Assembly: GCA_002496805.1 (NCBI GenBank)
Contig: DALO01000011.1
Span: 28,068 to 92,067 of the forward strand
Direction: 5' to 3'
From: Methanobacterium sp. UBA353
GTDB lineage: Archaea; Methanobacteriota; Methanobacteria; Methanobacteriales; Methanobacteriaceae
Length of the DNA: 64,000 nucleotides
Shown here: piece by piece, positions 46,195-60,371 of the stretch
Layout of the letters: every line of letters starts with the position of its first letter
Position numbering within the stretch: position 1 is the stretch's first letter
Position numbers and translations under genes: made by a program
The notes under the pieces: model-generated
What the model saw: the letters and a program-made list of their open reading frames with translations, nothing else
Told to the model about the DNA's origin: nothing
The model's database searches: none

Positions 46195-46417
46195 TAAGCG
46201 AAAACCAATTATTTTCCTTTTTTTAATTTATTTTCTATTTATAATCTTTTTAGTTTATTCGTATTTTGTTCAAGGCATTTTTTTTAGTTAATTTTTATTT
46301 TTACTAGTTTTGTGGGTTCATTCCTGAAATTATTTTTATTTTAGTTGAAGGGGGTAATGAGTTTAAGATAGATTTATTAATACTTTTTTATATATTATTA
46401 ATATTAAATTGAGGGGT

Positions 46418-47674
46418 ATGATTTCATTGTTCGGTATTCTATTGGCTTGTTTAATAGGGGTTATTTGTGGTGTAGTAACTGGTTTGATTCCAGGAATTCA
46501 TGTAAACACAGTAGGAGCATTTATTTTTTCTGCATCACCGTTTCTTTTACATTCATATTCCCCTGAAGTTTTGGCAGTATTCTTACTTTCAATGTCTATT
46601 TCCCACGCTTTACTGGAATTTATACCCTCTATGTTTTTGGGGGTTCCTGAGGAGGGAACTGTTCTATCAGTAATGCCCGGGCATTATCTCGTACTCCAGG
46701 GCCGAGGAAAAGAAGCCATAAGACTAGTTTCAATTGGGGGTTTTGGTGCTATGATGGTGACTATTCTCCTGTTACCCATTTTCATGGTGGGATTACCAGT
46801 ACTCTATGGTTTTATGAAACCATTTATTTGGATTATTTTGTCTGCCACTGTTGTTTACATGATTCATCGTCTAAGTCGAGATTTTAAATCTTTAATCTGG
46901 TCTTCGGTCATTTTTCTTTTATCTGGAATAATGGGATGGACTGCTCTTAATTCACCTTTATCTGCAAGTGTATCTTTATTATGTATTTTTTCAGGCCTTT
47001 TTGGCGTGAGCACTCTTTTATACAGTCTTTCGGAAAAATCGGTAATGCCCAAACAAAATGAGCATTACCACTTTGAACTGGATAGAGGTATCTTTCGGAG
47101 CATATTTGCAGGGGGGATTGCTGGCAGTATCTTGGGATTTTTACCCGGAATGGGACCTGCCCAGGGGAGCCTTCTGGCCCAAGAGTTGAGTGGTGCTTCA
47201 GATACTGGAAGTGAAAGAGAGGGATTTTTAGTGGCTATGAGTGGTGTCAATGCATCGGATGCTCTTTTTTCACTTATAGCCATATACATAATAGGCAATC
47301 CTCGTAGTGGGATAGCAGTATACATCAACCAGCTATTGCAAGGATTGGATTTTAATCATCTGTTAATAATGATTTCTTCTGCAATTACAGCAGTATCTAT
47401 TTCATTGGTGCTTTGTATAAAATTAGGGGACTGGTTTAGTAATTCAATGCAAAAATTAAACTATGAAAAGATAACTTTGTCTGTTATTTGTTTTATGAGT
47501 TTTTTAGTTGTTTTTTTTGGATTTATGGAAGGTTCAAATTTGATTTTTATTCTATTGATTTACATAACAGCAATCGCAATGGGACTGCTACCTCATTATC
47601 TGGATATAAATAAATCTCACTTAATGGGTGTTCTCATTGTGCCAGCCATTGTGGTTTACACTGGATTTGGTTAA
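46418..47674 (+). CDS. TctA-family membrane transporter (DUF112, archaeal type)
   Basis: The 418-residue polytopic membrane protein has about ten helices and the TctA-like repeat motif twice: [19 protein letters not shown] near the start and [19 protein letters not shown] near residue 240. Bacterial TctA is the large permease of tripartite tricarboxylate transporters. Archaeal members lack the TctB and TctC partners, as here, and their substrate is unknown. A TATA element (TTTTTATATATT, about 46385-46396) is about 25 bases before ATG 46418, suggesting a leaderless mRNA. Confidence 0.85.
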   Translation: MISLFGILLACLIGVICGVVTGLIPGIHVNTVGAFIFSASPFLLHSYSPEVLAVFLLSMSISHALLEFIPSMFLGVPEEGTVLSVMPGHYLVLQGRGKEAIRLVSIGGFGAMMVTILLLPIFMVGLPVLYGFMKPFIWIILSATVVYMIHRLSRDFKSLIWSSVIFLLSGIMGWTALNSPLSASVSLLCIFSGLFGVSTLLYSLSEKSVMPKQNEHYHFELDRGIFRSIFAGGIAGSILGFLPGMGPAQGSLLAQELSGASDTGSEREGFLVAMSGVNASDALFSLIAIYIIGNPRSGIAVYINQLLQGLDFNHLLIMISSAITAVSISLVLCIKLGDWFSNSMQKLNYEKITLSVICFMSFLVVFFGFMEGSNLIFILLIYITAIAMGLLPHYLDINKSHLMGVLIVPAIVVYTGFG

Positions 47675-47742
47675 ATAAAGTGGCAGTGATTTAAGAAGTT
47701 AAATTATTAAAACAAGATATTTGGTTTTAATCGATAATATCT

Positions 47743-48726
47743 TCATATTATCACTATTTCTCCACAAATATCACTGATAGATGTTTCAAAGTAGTTAGTA
47801 TCGACTCCAGGAAAGGTATCCACCAGACAAATATCAAATTTTTCATTTAGTACAGATCCTAATTCCTTAACATCTAAACAGTAAACATCCCAATATTTTC
47901 CTGTGGCCACTAAATTCTCTTTATGATTTGTCAATTTCACAGGAAATCCATTAACTTCTAGATTAAGAGAGGTAATGAAAGCAGCAGGATACCATATGTC
48001 ATTAAAAACCACTTTTTTAGCCTTTCCTTTAAGGGCAGTTATTCCCAGGGTTCCTGGACCGCATGTGCAATCTAGAATTTTAGGATCTTCATATTTTTCC
48101 ATGACTCTTTTTAACTGTGAGATTTTTGGTGATAATGGTTTAGGAAATTCTACATGGATCTCTCCCTGATATTTGTAGATGAATATGGGGCCATAAGGAG
48201 TTTGAACAACATCAGAACGCATATCACAACCAGCAAGAAGTTCATATACTTTAGGGTTTGATTGGGAGTCTTTTATTCCAACAGTATCTTTTATTTCCCC
48301 TTTAAGAACACCTTTAACTTCAGGAACTTCATTTAATATTTTTTTTGCAATCTTGGTGTTAATTTCAGAAGATAAAATAATTAAACTGTTTTCAGGAAGG
48401 TATGGAACAGTATTAAGTGGATATGCAGGGGTAATGAGTGGAACACAAGTTTCTCTAAGTGTGGTTTTTTCATCCTTAATACCTTCTTCTTGCATAAGGG
48501 TTAGGATATGGGCCACAACCAAGTCAAGGTGTCTACGCCCACAATTACATTTTCCCCAATTTTTATCGATTCTCTGGTTTGAATTTAATTGTTCAACTAA
48601 TGGTTTAAACTTCTTTAATCTCAATTCAGGGCAGTTTTTACAGGGATAGTATCTTGAATCTATTTTTTCTAATATTTCATCTGGTGGTGTTATACAATCT
48701 TGGTTGCATCTGCACTTTAGGTCCAT
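47743..48726 (-). CDS. SAM-dependent methyltransferase-like protein with cysteine-rich N-terminus
   Basis: The 327-residue protein has two parts. The N-terminal 75 residues hold a metal-binding cysteine set ([26 protein letters not shown]). The C-terminal domain has a class I methyltransferase motif [18 protein letters not shown], and following strand [19 protein letters not shown], as in Trm5- and Trm14-like RNA methyltransferases. An acidic post-motif [17 protein letters not shown] may be the catalytic strand. The substrate is unknown; I infer RNA or a cofactor. It is divergent from the pilus ATPase. Confidence 0.7.
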   Translation of the reverse strand: MDLKCRCNQDCITPPDEILEKIDSRYYPCKNCPELRLKKFKPLVEQLNSNQRIDKNWGKCNCGRRHLDLVVAHILTLMQEEGIKDEKTTLRETCVPLITPAYPLNTVPYLPENSLIILSSEINTKIAKKILNEVPEVKGVLKGEIKDTVGIKDSQSNPKVYELLAGCDMRSDVVQTPYGPIFIYKYQGEIHVEFPKPLSPKISQLKRVMEKYEDPKILDCTCGPGTLGITALKGKAKKVVFNDIWYPAAFITSLNLEVNGFPVKLTNHKENLVATGKYWDVYCLDVKELGSVLNEKFDICLVDTFPGVDTNYFETSISDICGEIVII

Positions 48727-48797
48727 ATGCTTAAATATTTGTTATGACACATAAATAACATTAAGATTATTAAGAGATTGATATTGTTTGTGAGAAA

Positions 48798-50450
48798 ATG
48801 AAAGACAAACGTAAGGAAATACTCAAGGACCTTTTGGGAGAATTTGGTTCTGAAGATGAGGGTGCAGATGAGGGTTTTGTTGAAGAAGAAGTAGTTGAAG
48901 AAGATCACCCTTCACCTCCAGAAGAAGATGAACCAATTATTCCAGAAGAAGATGATGATGAAAAGTTTAGCTTAGATAACTTATTGACTGAACCAAAACG
49001 TTCCAGCCGTCCTAAAGCTAAAAAAAAGGTTAAAAAAACATCAAAAACTTTCCAAGCAGAGATAATTGAGGAAGGACTAGTACCCAGTTATAATGTGAGT
49101 GTTCCTCATTTTACAGAGAAAGAAACCCTGATTTTCAATGAAGTCCGGGAAAAACTGGTGGAAGTAGCAGTTTCTCAAGGTGAAGAATTTAACATTGATG
49201 GGGACCAATTTATTGGGGAAGTAAAACAATTCCTCAGAGGAAGAGGGGTTCGTGATGTTGAAAGACTGGCTACTCAAATTTCGCAGGTCATGTTGGGTTA
49301 TGGGAAATTAGATCCCATGATTAAGGATGATGATTTAGAAGAAATAATGGTTATTGGTACTGGAAGCAATGTATTTGTTTATCATCGTAAAATTGGGATG
49401 ATGGTCACTAATGTTGTCTTTGATACTGATGATGATGTCCGGGCTATAATCGATGTAATCGCCCGGCAAGTGAACCGCCGTATAGATCAGCAAACTCCTA
49501 TATTGGATGCTCGTCTGAAGGATGGTTCCAGGGTAAATGCTACGTTACCTCCTGTTTCTGCTGATGGGCCCACGCTCACTATTAGGAAATTCAGAAAAGA
49601 TCCTCTCACTATAGTGGATTTGATAAACTTTAAAACAATGTCATCTCATTTAGCTAGTTTTATGTGGGTTTGTATCGATGGTCTTGGTGTAAAACCCTGT
49701 AACGCCATCATTGCTGGTGGTACTGGTTCCGGTAAAACTACCACCATGAATACAATTGGAGCATTTGTACCCCCTAAAGAGCGAATTATAACCATTGAAG
49801 ATACTTTAGAACTTCAACTGCCTCACTCTCACGTTCTACGTATGGAAACAAGACCACCTAACATTGAAGGAAAAGGGGAACTCACCATGGATACATTGGT
49901 AAAAAATTCACTACGTCAAAGGCCTGACAGAGTGATTGTAGGTGAAGTTCGTGGAGCAGAAGCCATAACCCTATTTACAGCCCTGAACACAGGACACTCT
50001 GGAATGGGAACACTTCACTCTAACACTGCCCGAGAAACTATTACACGTTTGGTAAATTCTCCCATGAATGTACCAAACATAATGATCCCAGCATTAGACT
50101 TCATTATAATGCAAAACAGGATGTACCGTGCTGAAGGTGGATCTATCCGTCGAATAACTGAAGTTGCTGAAGTTGTAGGGATGGAAGAAGGTAATGTACA
50201 GCTTAACCGTGTATTCGAGTGGAATAATGCTACGGATAAAGTAGAATATGTGGGTATATCTAGTAAAACCCTTCGTGAAATTGCAGATATGCGTGGAATT
50301 AACGTAACTGAGCTTGAAGAGGAAATTGAGAAAAGAAGACTGGTTTTGGAGTTCCTTGCAGATAATAATATTCGTTCCATTGATGAAGTAGGGCGATGTA
50401 TCAACAGTTACTATAGAGATCCTGATGAGATGCTGGAAAGAATTCTTTAA
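48798..50450 (+). CDS. Type II/IV secretion ATPase (TadA/VirB11-like, pilus assembly)
   Basis: The 550-residue hexameric ATPase has an acidic, low-complexity N-terminal tail (residues 10-60: [20 protein letters not shown]) followed by a basic patch. The N-terminal domain is about 100-250. The ATPase domain carries Walker [13 protein letters not shown] (about 305-316), the Asp box [18 protein letters not shown], Walker [16 protein letters not shown] and the His box [12 protein letters not shown]. It powers pilin polymerisation. The next gene, 166 bases on, encodes its membrane platform. Confidence 0.93.
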   Translation: MKDKRKEILKDLLGEFGSEDEGADEGFVEEEVVEEDHPSPPEEDEPIIPEEDDDEKFSLDNLLTEPKRSSRPKAKKKVKKTSKTFQAEIIEEGLVPSYNVSVPHFTEKETLIFNEVREKLVEVAVSQGEEFNIDGDQFIGEVKQFLRGRGVRDVERLATQISQVMLGYGKLDPMIKDDDLEEIMVIGTGSNVFVYHRKIGMMVTNVVFDTDDDVRAIIDVIARQVNRRIDQQTPILDARLKDGSRVNATLPPVSADGPTLTIRKFRKDPLTIVDLINFKTMSSHLASFMWVCIDGLGVKPCNAIIAGGTGSGKTTTMNTIGAFVPPKERIITIEDTLELQLPHSHVLRMETRPPNIEGKGELTMDTLVKNSLRQRPDRVIVGEVRGAEAITLFTALNTGHSGMGTLHSNTARETITRLVNSPMNVPNIMIPALDFIIMQNRMYRAEGGSIRRITEVAEVVGMEEGNVQLNRVFEWNNATDKVEYVGISSKTLREIADMRGINVTELEEEIEKRRLVLEFLADNNIRSIDEVGRCINSYYRDPDEMLERIL

Positions 50451-50616
50451 GAAGTCAGTGGTACTGTATGAGGATTCACTAAAGATATAGAAAAGATTAG
50501 ATAGGAAGACACTGAAAAATAGTAGTATATTATATTTAATAGGGAAAAAATAGAGAACAACATACATTAAAAATAGATAATAATCACAATATTTATGTAT
50601 AAATTTGGTGATACAA

Positions 50617-51741
50617 ATGGTCTTTGGCGGTATTAAGAAGATCTTCAATCATATTGGTAATTTAACCGTAAATTCCAGCGAGAAGGTTGGTGAAGGAATT
50701 CAAAAAGTAAGTGAAGGAGTTCAAGTACCGGTAAATAAGATTAAAAAAATTGAAAAACCTAAAATAACTATTCCTTCCCGAAAAAAAGAAAGGGAAATTA
50801 AAAAACCTGATTTGGCTGCATTAAAAGATGCTAAATCTGTTTCTACGGATCAAAAGTCTCGCAAAGTCATTAAAAAGATGGGAATGGAAAAGGATGAAAT
50901 AGAAATTTTCCGTGAACTTATTGACCAGAAATACGACCGAAAAGAAAAAACAGATGAGGATGAATCTGCAAAGGCTGCTGTTCGTAAAGCTTCCCTAGAG
51001 GAACTCCTTAAGGAAGAAGAAAAACCGGGATTGGAACCGCGGCTGATCATGGTCATGGGAGTACTTGGATTTGTAGTTATTTTCACTGTTGTCGTGTTGT
51101 TGGGATTCGGTGTTGAAATCGGTCTTGTTTTCGGTATTCTTATTCTTTTGATGACCATGTTCATTGTTTATCTACCAAAAATCAAGACGGGTGGTCGTTC
51201 TACATCCGCTTCAAAAGAAATACCTTATGCATTGCGTCAAATGGCCACTGAATTAAGGGCTGGGGTAGGTTTGCATGATAGTATGCGCTCGGTGGCTACT
51301 TCTGGTTACGGTCCCTTATCTGAAGAATTTGCTAGAGCCTTGGAAGAAATAAAATATGGGGAAACTACTGAGAAAGCTTTGGTAGATATGAGTGAAAGGG
51401 TTGATTCTGAAGGTTTAACACGAGCTATACATCAGATTACCAGAACCCTCAGCAGTGGCGGAGATCTGGCCAAAACGTTAAGCGTAATTGCTGATGATAC
51501 TGCCTATGAAATGCGAATGAAAATTAAAGATTACGCCCAGAAGTTAAATTCTTTCACAATGATCTACATGTTTGTAGCTATACTGGGTCCAGTTATCTTT
51601 ATGGTTATGTTAATTGCGGCTACTACAGTTATGGGTGCACTTCTCCCCCCAGTATTGTTATTAATAATGTATTTGTTCTTGTTCCCTGCGATAGTGGCAT
51701 TTATGGCATTTATGATAAAAAGATTAGAGCCCAAGGTTTAA
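50617..51741 (+). CDS. Type II secretion F-domain protein (TadB/FlaJ-like)
   Basis: The 374-residue protein has a charged cytoplasmic N-terminal region of about 140 residues ([20 protein letters not shown]), membrane helices ([38 protein letters not shown]) and the T2SSF domain: [60 protein letters not shown]. It is the platform for the adjacent ATPase. GGTGAT four bases before ATG 50617 decides the start. Its equivalent at 40.1 kb is shorter and has no such N-terminal extension. Confidence 0.9.
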   Translation: MVFGGIKKIFNHIGNLTVNSSEKVGEGIQKVSEGVQVPVNKIKKIEKPKITIPSRKKEREIKKPDLAALKDAKSVSTDQKSRKVIKKMGMEKDEIEIFRELIDQKYDRKEKTDEDESAKAAVRKASLEELLKEEEKPGLEPRLIMVMGVLGFVVIFTVVVLLGFGVEIGLVFGILILLMTMFIVYLPKIKTGGRSTSASKEIPYALRQMATELRAGVGLHDSMRSVATSGYGPLSEEFARALEEIKYGETTEKALVDMSERVDSEGLTRAIHQITRTLSSGGDLAKTLSVIADDTAYEMRMKIKDYAQKLNSFTMIYMFVAILGPVIFMVMLIAATTVMGALLPPVLLLIMYLFLFPAIVAFMAFMIKRLEPKV

Positions 51742-51914
51742 ATCTTTTTTACATTTCTATTTTTTTTAAAGGTTACTGGTAGTTATAACTTGTATTTTTA
51801 TTCTAAATAATGCTCATTATCCGATTAAGTTGTGTTATTTCATTTTATGGACTTTTTTATGAAGAATTTTAGAATTATTATTACATAATTTTTAAAATCA
51901 GCAAGGTATGCACA

Positions 51915-51927
51915 AAATATATATATT
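51915..51927 (+). promoter_or_regulatory. Promoter of the cdh (CODH/ACS) operon
   Basis: AAATATATATATT forms a strong TATA box. Transcription would start near 51950, leaving a leader of roughly 33 bases that includes the GGTGAT ribosome binding site (51973-51978). Confidence 0.55.
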
Positions 51928-51982
51928 GTAATTAGTCAAACTGAAAATATCATTATAAATCATTAATAATTCGGTGATAGTT

Positions 51983-54334
51983 GTGGCACCAGAACAAAAT
52001 TCTAAAGCAAAAAAGTTCAAAGATGATTTTTGGAAATCTAAGGACATAAAAATCTCCATTGGGGATATTGTTGAGACGAAAGGAGATACTCCTGAATCGG
52101 ATACTCCAATGGGACCCACTCCCAAACCTCATGTCACTGATCTAAGATCGTGGGATATGAAACTACTTAGTAGGTATGAACCATTTTACGCACCTTTCTG
52201 TGACATGTGCTGCCTATGCACATTCGGAAAATGTGACCTTCTTGACAAGAAAGGGGCTTGTGGGATTGATTCTAAAGCCCAACAAGCCCGTATAGTTCTT
52301 TTAGCATGTAATATAGGGACTGCAGCTCATGCAGGTCATTCTAGGCATTTGATCCACCATCTAATTGAAGAATTAGGTGAAGATTTCCCTATTGATTTGG
52401 GATTAAATATAGATATCGAAGCTCCCCTAATACGGACAATAATTGGTAAAAAACCTCAAAAGCTAAGTGATTTAGAAGAAACTATGAGTTACGTTGAGCA
52501 ACAATTATCTCATCTCTTGTCCGCGTGCCATACTGGACAAGAAGGAAGTTATCTAGATTTTGAATCGAAAGCTCTTCATTCTGGCGTCATGGATGATCTG
52601 GCCCGTGAAGTTGGTGATATGGCTCAGATTGTAGCCTTAAACATGCCTAAAGGGGATGGTGACGCTCCTTTAGTGGAGATGGGTGTGGGCACTATTGACT
52701 CTGAAAAACCAGTGGTGTTATGTATTGGACACAACGTTCTGCCCGGTTCCAATATAATGGATTATTTGGATGAAACTGGACAAGAAGAGGATTTGGAGGT
52801 ATGTGGTATTTGTTGTGCTGCAATAGACATCTCCAGATACAATGATCGAGCTAAAGTAGTCGGTCCTCTCTCAAGACAGCTGAAATTCATTCGCAGTGGC
52901 GTGGCAGATGTAATTATAGTTGACGAGCAGTGTATCCGTACTGATGTTCTGGAAGAAGCTCAAAAGAAAAACACAGCAGTTATTGCCACTACTGACAAGA
53001 TGTGTTTGGGACTGCCAGATATGACTGATAAAGATCCCGATTTAATTGTGTCTAAACTATTAAATAAAGAGATTGAGGGAGCTTTGATACTTGATTCTGA
53101 CAAAGTTGGAGAAGTATCAGTCAAAGTAGCTAAAATTTTAGCTCCTGAGCGAAAAAAACTTAAATTATTACCTGAACTAGATGAAGTTCAAAATATGGCT
53201 CTTGAATGCACTGAATGTGCTTGGTGTAACCGGGTTTGTCCTAATGATAAGCCAATGATGGAAGCAGTCGTAGCGGCTGGAAAAGGTGATTTTTCTGGAT
53301 TTGAAAAGCTTTACCTTAACGATGTATGTTACTCCTGTGGCAGATGTGAACAAGAATGTGAAAGAGAACTTCCTCTTATGTCTATGCTGGCCAAGGCAGG
53401 GGAAAGACTAGCTAAAACTGAAAAATTCAACATTCGCGCAGGAAGAGGTCCAGTGCAAGATGTGGAAATAAGACGTGTAGGAGCACCACTAGTTTTAGGT
53501 GATATTCCGGGGGTTATTGCTATAGTAGGTTGTTCAAATTATCCTGATGGTGGTAAAGAAGTTGCTGAAATGGCAAAAGAATTTTTAGAACGTAACTATA
53601 TAGTGGTTGCCACAGGATGTGGAGCCATGTCCATTGGTGAATACACGGATGAAGAAGGAAAAACATTATACGAAAGATACAGTGGGGATTTTGAATCCAG
53701 AGGATTACTCAATATAGGGTCATGTGTTTCGAACGCCCATATATCTGGGGCTTGTATAAAAATTGCCAATATATTCGCCAAAAAACCATTGGAAGGAAAT
53801 TTTGAGGAAATAGCAGATTATATATTAAACAGGGTTGGTGCATGTGGTGTTGCATGGGGTGCGTACAGTCAAAAAGCAGCAGCTATTGCTACTGGTGTAA
53901 ACCGGTGGGGAATACCGGCAGTTGTAGGGCCTCATGGATCCAAATATCGTCGATTATATTTGGGAAGGGCTGATAAAAAAGAAAACTGGAAAATTAAGGA
54001 TATGAGGACTGGCAAAATTATGGATGGTGAACCTGCACCAGAACATCTGATCTACGCAGCAGAAAACATGGCAGAAGCCACTGTAATGACTGCTAAACTT
54101 TGTATAAGGCCAACTGACACGGGTAAAGGGCGTCAGATAAAATTGAATCATTACATTGACCTTTATAAAAAGTATTATGGTGAATTGCCTCCAGATATTC
54201 ACCTTTTCGTTCGAAACGAAAAAGATATTCCAATAACCTACAAGAAAGATGTCAAGGAAATATTGGATAACGTAGGATGGGAACCTAGAGAAATACCTCA
54301 AGAACCCTCCTTAATGGGAATAGGGGATGATTAA
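51983..54334 (+). CDS. cdhA: CODH/ACS complex alpha subunit (CO dehydrogenase)
   Basis: The 783-residue nickel-iron CO dehydrogenase interconverts CO2 and CO for acetyl-CoA synthesis. N-terminal cluster cysteines lie at residues 73, 76, 77, 79, 84 and 93 ([14 protein letters not shown]). Two ferredoxin-type [4Fe-4S] motifs sit near residues 410-460 ([23 protein letters not shown]), a feature of the archaeal alpha subunit. The C-cluster region includes [27 protein letters not shown] and [15 protein letters not shown] 51983 is the start because GGTGAT lies four bases upstream; GTG 51974 overlaps that site. It is the first gene of the operon. Confidence 0.96.
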   Translation: MAPEQNSKAKKFKDDFWKSKDIKISIGDIVETKGDTPESDTPMGPTPKPHVTDLRSWDMKLLSRYEPFYAPFCDMCCLCTFGKCDLLDKKGACGIDSKAQQARIVLLACNIGTAAHAGHSRHLIHHLIEELGEDFPIDLGLNIDIEAPLIRTIIGKKPQKLSDLEETMSYVEQQLSHLLSACHTGQEGSYLDFESKALHSGVMDDLAREVGDMAQIVALNMPKGDGDAPLVEMGVGTIDSEKPVVLCIGHNVLPGSNIMDYLDETGQEEDLEVCGICCAAIDISRYNDRAKVVGPLSRQLKFIRSGVADVIIVDEQCIRTDVLEEAQKKNTAVIATTDKMCLGLPDMTDKDPDLIVSKLLNKEIEGALILDSDKVGEVSVKVAKILAPERKKLKLLPELDEVQNMALECTECAWCNRVCPNDKPMMEAVVAAGKGDFSGFEKLYLNDVCYSCGRCEQECERELPLMSMLAKAGERLAKTEKFNIRAGRGPVQDVEIRRVGAPLVLGDIPGVIAIVGCSNYPDGGKEVAEMAKEFLERNYIVVATGCGAMSIGEYTDEEGKTLYERYSGDFESRGLLNIGSCVSNAHISGACIKIANIFAKKPLEGNFEEIADYILNRVGACGVAWGAYSQKAAAIATGVNRWGIPAVVGPHGSKYRRLYLGRADKKENWKIKDMRTGKIMDGEPAPEHLIYAAENMAEATVMTAKLCIRPTDTGKGRQIKLNHYIDLYKKYYGELPPDIHLFVRNEKDIPITYKKDVKEILDNVGWEPREIPQEPSLMGIGDD

Positions 54335-54853
54335 ATGTCAAATGAAAGAATTATACCATATCAACCCACAGTTATTGCAGGTCCTAAACAGGCGTTACTG
54401 GTAACTCCAGAAACAGCTGAACTCATGATCAAAAAATCTAAAAGGCCTCTTCTTATTTTAGGACCTTTAGTTAAAGAGGAACCTCTTCTTAGTTTTGCCA
54501 GCAATATAGCAGAAAAATGGAACCTACCTGTAGTTACCACAGCAGACGCATACAAACCATTTAAAGATAAAGGGCTTAACCCAACATCATATGGGGTTGT
54601 TGAGATAGTTAATCTATTAAATGACCCTGAATGGAAAGGTGTAAATGGTGAAGGTCAGCATGATCTGGTTATTTTCTTAGGATGTATATATTACATAGGT
54701 TCACAAGGGCTTTCATCCCTCAAACATTATGCACCTCACTTAAAAACTTTAACTATCTGCAAATTTTTCCATTCTAACGCCGATGCTTCATTCCCTAATA
54801 TGAAAGATGAAGAATGGTTTAAATATCTTAAAAAGATGGGTACAAGTGGATGA
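54335..54853 (+). CDS. cdhB: CODH/ACS complex epsilon subunit
   Basis: The 172-residue subunit binds tightly to CdhA as an alpha2-epsilon2 unit. It has a DHS-like FAD/NAD-type Rossmann fold: [40 protein letters not shown] and [20 protein letters not shown]. Its ATG directly follows the cdhA stop, with GGGGATGAT in the end of cdhA as ribosome binding site. An 8-bp inverted repeat spans its own stop codon. Confidence 0.94.
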   Translation: MSNERIIPYQPTVIAGPKQALLVTPETAELMIKKSKRPLLILGPLVKEEPLLSFASNIAEKWNLPVVTTADAYKPFKDKGLNPTSYGVVEIVNLLNDPEWKGVNGEGQHDLVIFLGCIYYIGSQGLSSLKHYAPHLKTLTICKFFHSNADASFPNMKDEEWFKYLKKMGTSG

Positions 54854-54872
54854 ACTTGGGAATTAAGTTCAT
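54850..54872 (+). promoter_or_regulatory. Stem-loop across the cdhB stop codon
   Basis: ATGAACTT (54850-54857) and AAGTTCAT (54865-54872) form a perfect 8-bp stem with loop GGGAATT. The cdhB stop TGA (54851-54853) lies inside the first arm. It sits at the start of the only long gap of the operon (149 bases before cdhC) and could be an mRNA processing or attenuation site. Confidence 0.45.
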
Positions 54873-55000
54873 GAAGAATCATTATTTGTCTAAGACATGA
54901 TGCGTATTGTTGATTGTAAACAAAGATTTGTGTGTAAATATAATAGAGATTTTAACTTAAATATCAGAAAAGCAGATAAAGGCGGTTTAAAGGAGGAATC

Positions 55001-56400
<1,400 letters not shown>

Positions 56401-56434
56401 TTCTATTTTTTCTGAAGATAACGGGGCTTAAAAC

Positions 56435-57190
56435 GTGATAATTGCAGTAAGTGGTAAAGGCGGAACTGGGAAAACCCTGATCTCATCCCTCCTCATCAAA
56501 TCCTTATCAGACACAAAGCAGGATATTCTGGCGATAGATGCTGATCCTGATAGTAACCTACCTGAATCTTTGGGAATAGATGTGCAAAAGACAGTAGGTG
56601 ATGTGAGGGAGGAATTAAAAGAAGACACTGCCAAAGGAAGAATACCTGCCGGAATGAATAAGTGGGATATCCTTGATTATAAAATAATGGAATCAATCAT
56701 TGAAACTCCTAACTTTGACCTTCTAGCAATGGGAAGGCCTGAAGGTAGTGGATGTTATTGCGCAGTGAATAACATGCTCCGTAGAATAATCGAAAATTTA
56801 TCATCCAATTACGATGTGATCATCATTGACACTGAGGCTGGGCTGGAACATTTAAGCCGTCGAACCACTCAAAATGTGGATGTAATGTTAGTGGTTACTG
56901 ATAAATCTAAAAGGGGAATGCTCACTGCTCAGAGAATTGGAAAACTGGCTGATGATCTTGACATCAATTTTAAAGAATTGTATTTAGTTTTAAACAGGGT
57001 AAACACTGGAAATAAAGATGAAATCCTACGAAAAGCTAAGGAAACTGGCTTGGAAATAGTGGGAATAATCTATGAGGATGAGGAAGTAACCAAGTTTGAT
57101 ATTGAAGGAAGACCGTTGGTGGAACTTCCTATTGAATCTAATACTGTAAAGGCAGTATCTGGGATATTATCTCGCATCAAAAGTAATTAA
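56435..57190 (+). CDS. CooC/AcsF-like nickel-insertion ATPase
   Basis: The 251-residue MinD-type ATPase has the deviant P-loop SGKGGTGKTLISSLL, switch segments DADPDSNLPESLG and IIIDTEAGLEHLSRRT, and the CooC-specific CxC motif in GRPEGSGCYCAVNNML, which binds Ni or Zn at a dimer interface. It likely delivers nickel to the CODH C-cluster or the ACS A-cluster. It starts with GTG 56435 and sits between cdhC and cdhD, the usual place for this accessory in methanogens. Confidence 0.93.
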   Translation: MIIAVSGKGGTGKTLISSLLIKSLSDTKQDILAIDADPDSNLPESLGIDVQKTVGDVREELKEDTAKGRIPAGMNKWDILDYKIMESIIETPNFDLLAMGRPEGSGCYCAVNNMLRRIIENLSSNYDVIIIDTEAGLEHLSRRTTQNVDVMLVVTDKSKRGMLTAQRIGKLADDLDINFKELYLVLNRVNTGNKDEILRKAKETGLEIVGIIYEDEEVTKFDIEGRPLVELPIESNTVKAVSGILSRIKSN

Positions 57191-57194
57191 GGAC

Positions 57195-58366
<1,172 letters not shown>

Positions 58367-58379
58367 GGAGGTTATGAGT

Positions 58380-59771
58380 ATGCAAGTCACTGCAATGGAT
58401 ATTTACCGATTGCTTCCCCAAACTAACTGTGAAGACTGTGATGTAGCTGCCTGTGGAGAGGCATCCTGTATGGCTTTTGCCACTAAACTTTCAGAAAAAG
58501 AAGTCCAACTGGAATTATGCACCGAACTATCTGAAGAATCATTCAACAAGTTGGAGGCACTGCTCGCACCAGCAGTACGAGAGATCACCATTGGAACTGG
58601 TGATAAAACAATAACCATAGGTGGGGATGAAGTACTATATCGTTATGAGTTAACCTACTACAACCCTACAGCCTTAGTAATTGACATCTCGGACAATTTA
58701 AGCGACGCAGAATTCACTGAAAGGGTTAAAACAATCGAAGAAACTGAATTTGAAAGAATTGGTGAAATACTGACCTTAGATGCCATAGCATTGCGAAACA
58801 CGTCAAATGATGCTGTAAAATTTGCTGAAGCAGCAGCCAAGCTCAAAAAAACTAAATTACCACTAATTCTCTGTTCTTTTGATCCTGAATCCATGAAAGC
58901 AGCTTTGGAAAATGTGGGTGATGAAAGACCCCTCATATACGCAGTAAATGAAAATAACATAGAAGAAATGACTGCCCTGGCCTTGGAATATAACTGCCCT
59001 ATATGTATATTTGCTCCCAATGACTTGGAAAAAATGAAACAAATCAGCCACAATCTAAGGGAAAACGGAATTGAGGACATCGTGCTGGATCCAGGTACCT
59101 ATGTGGATGAAGGAGTAGGGGACAGTTTAGATAATTTCGTCATGATTCGCCGACTGGCAGTTGAAGAACGAGATGAGGACTTCCGATTCCCATTATTGGG
59201 TATCCCTGCACTCACCTGGTTATATGAGAAGGATGAGATCAAAGGAGGAATAAAAGAAGCAACTATTGCTGCCATCCTAATGAACAAATATGCTGATGTA
59301 CTAGTATTCCATGGAACTGACATCTGGGAACTAATACCTGTCCTTACCCTGAGACAAGGTATATACACAGATCCTAGGAAGCCACAAGCAGTAGATCCAG
59401 GTCTTTATGAATTTGGTGATTTGGATGAAAATTCTCCTGTTCTAATGACCACCAACTTTGCTTTGACTTTCTACACTGTTGAGGGAGACGTAAAAGGGAA
59501 AGTAAACGCCTATCTCCTGGTACTTGACACTGAAGGCAGAGCCGTGGACGTGTCACTGGCAGGAGGCCAACTTAATGCAGAGGCTGTTGCTGACCTTATT
59601 AAAGAAACAGGCATAGAAAATAAGGTTAAAACACGTAAACTTATAATTCCAGGATTATCTGCACCAGTAAGTGGGGAAATCGAAGATGAAAGTGGATGGG
59701 AAGTTCTGGTTGGTCCAAGGGACTCATCAGCAGTGCCTGGGTTCCTTGATGATCTAAAAGAGAAATCATAA
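58380..59771 (+). CDS. cdhE: CODH/ACS corrinoid iron-sulfur protein, gamma subunit
   Basis: The 463-residue corrinoid subunit has an N-terminal [4Fe-4S] domain (LLPQTNCEDCDVAACGEASC), a central TIM barrel (RFPLLGIPALTWLYEKDEIK) and a C-terminal corrinoid-binding Rossmann-like domain (VLMTTNFALTFYTVEGDVKG, IPGLSAPVSGEIEDESGWEV). GGAGG at 58368-58372 supports ATG 58380; the ATG at 58374 is too close and upstream frames to 58359 overlap cdhD. The iron-sulfur cluster reactivates the cobalt to Co(I). Confidence 0.95.
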   Translation: MQVTAMDIYRLLPQTNCEDCDVAACGEASCMAFATKLSEKEVQLELCTELSEESFNKLEALLAPAVREITIGTGDKTITIGGDEVLYRYELTYYNPTALVIDISDNLSDAEFTERVKTIEETEFERIGEILTLDAIALRNTSNDAVKFAEAAAKLKKTKLPLILCSFDPESMKAALENVGDERPLIYAVNENNIEEMTALALEYNCPICIFAPNDLEKMKQISHNLRENGIEDIVLDPGTYVDEGVGDSLDNFVMIRRLAVEERDEDFRFPLLGIPALTWLYEKDEIKGGIKEATIAAILMNKYADVLVFHGTDIWELIPVLTLRQGIYTDPRKPQAVDPGLYEFGDLDENSPVLMTTNFALTFYTVEGDVKGKVNAYLLVLDTEGRAVDVSLAGGQLNAEAVADLIKETGIENKVKTRKLIIPGLSAPVSGEIEDESGWEVLVGPRDSSAVPGFLDDLKEKS

Positions 59772-59818
59772 AGAATTTCACCCCCCATTATTTTTAAATA
59801 AAGTGTAAAAGTGATAAC

Positions 59819-60289
59819 ATGAAAACTCTTATGGTAATTGACCCACAACGGTGTAGTGAATGTGAAGACTGCATCAATGCATGTAAACAAGTACACGGAG
59901 TGGCTAGGACTAAGAAAACAAGCACTGTACCTATTTTTTGTCTCCAATGCCATCCTGATAAGGCCCCATGTGCACGTATATGTCCCACAGGTGCCATCCA
60001 GGAAGAAGATGGCACATTAATAGTGGACGAGGATATCTGCATATTATGTCGTCTGTGCATGATCGCCTGTCCCGTGGGAATGCTGGTTATTGACGAGGAA
60101 AAAAAGACAGTACAAAAATGTACATTATGTCTTGATGCTGAAGACCAGATATTACCAGCATGTGTTGAGGCTTGCAAAGATAATGTACTTAAGATTTTCT
60201 CTGTTGAAGATCTTGAAGAACTTAAAAAAGACCTTAATTACACAGAAGTTCTTAACGAAGCCATGAAAACGTATCATTCGAAAATTTAG
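59819..60289 (+). CDS. Four-cluster ferredoxin-like electron carrier of the cdh operon
   Basis: The 156-residue protein has four cysteine groups in the HycB/CooF pattern: CSECEDCINACKQ, CLQCHPDKAPCARICP, CILCRLCMIACP and CTLCLDAEDQILPACVEAC, each expected to hold one [4Fe-4S] cluster with interlocked ligands. It is probably the redox partner linking CODH/ACS to ferredoxin or hydrogenase. It follows cdhE by 47 bases, with GTGATAAC before the ATG. Unlike CooF proteins, no hydrogenase gene is adjacent. Confidence 0.92.
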   Translation: MKTLMVIDPQRCSECEDCINACKQVHGVARTKKTSTVPIFCLQCHPDKAPCARICPTGAIQEEDGTLIVDEDICILCRLCMIACPVGMLVIDEEKKTVQKCTLCLDAEDQILPACVEACKDNVLKIFSVEDLEELKKDLNYTEVLNEAMKTYHSKI

Positions 60290-60371
60290 TGGGGTATTTT
60301 AAAAAAATTTATTTAATATTTATTTCATACATTTTTTTTTTTTAATTGGGGATGATACTAGTTGAGGAGGG

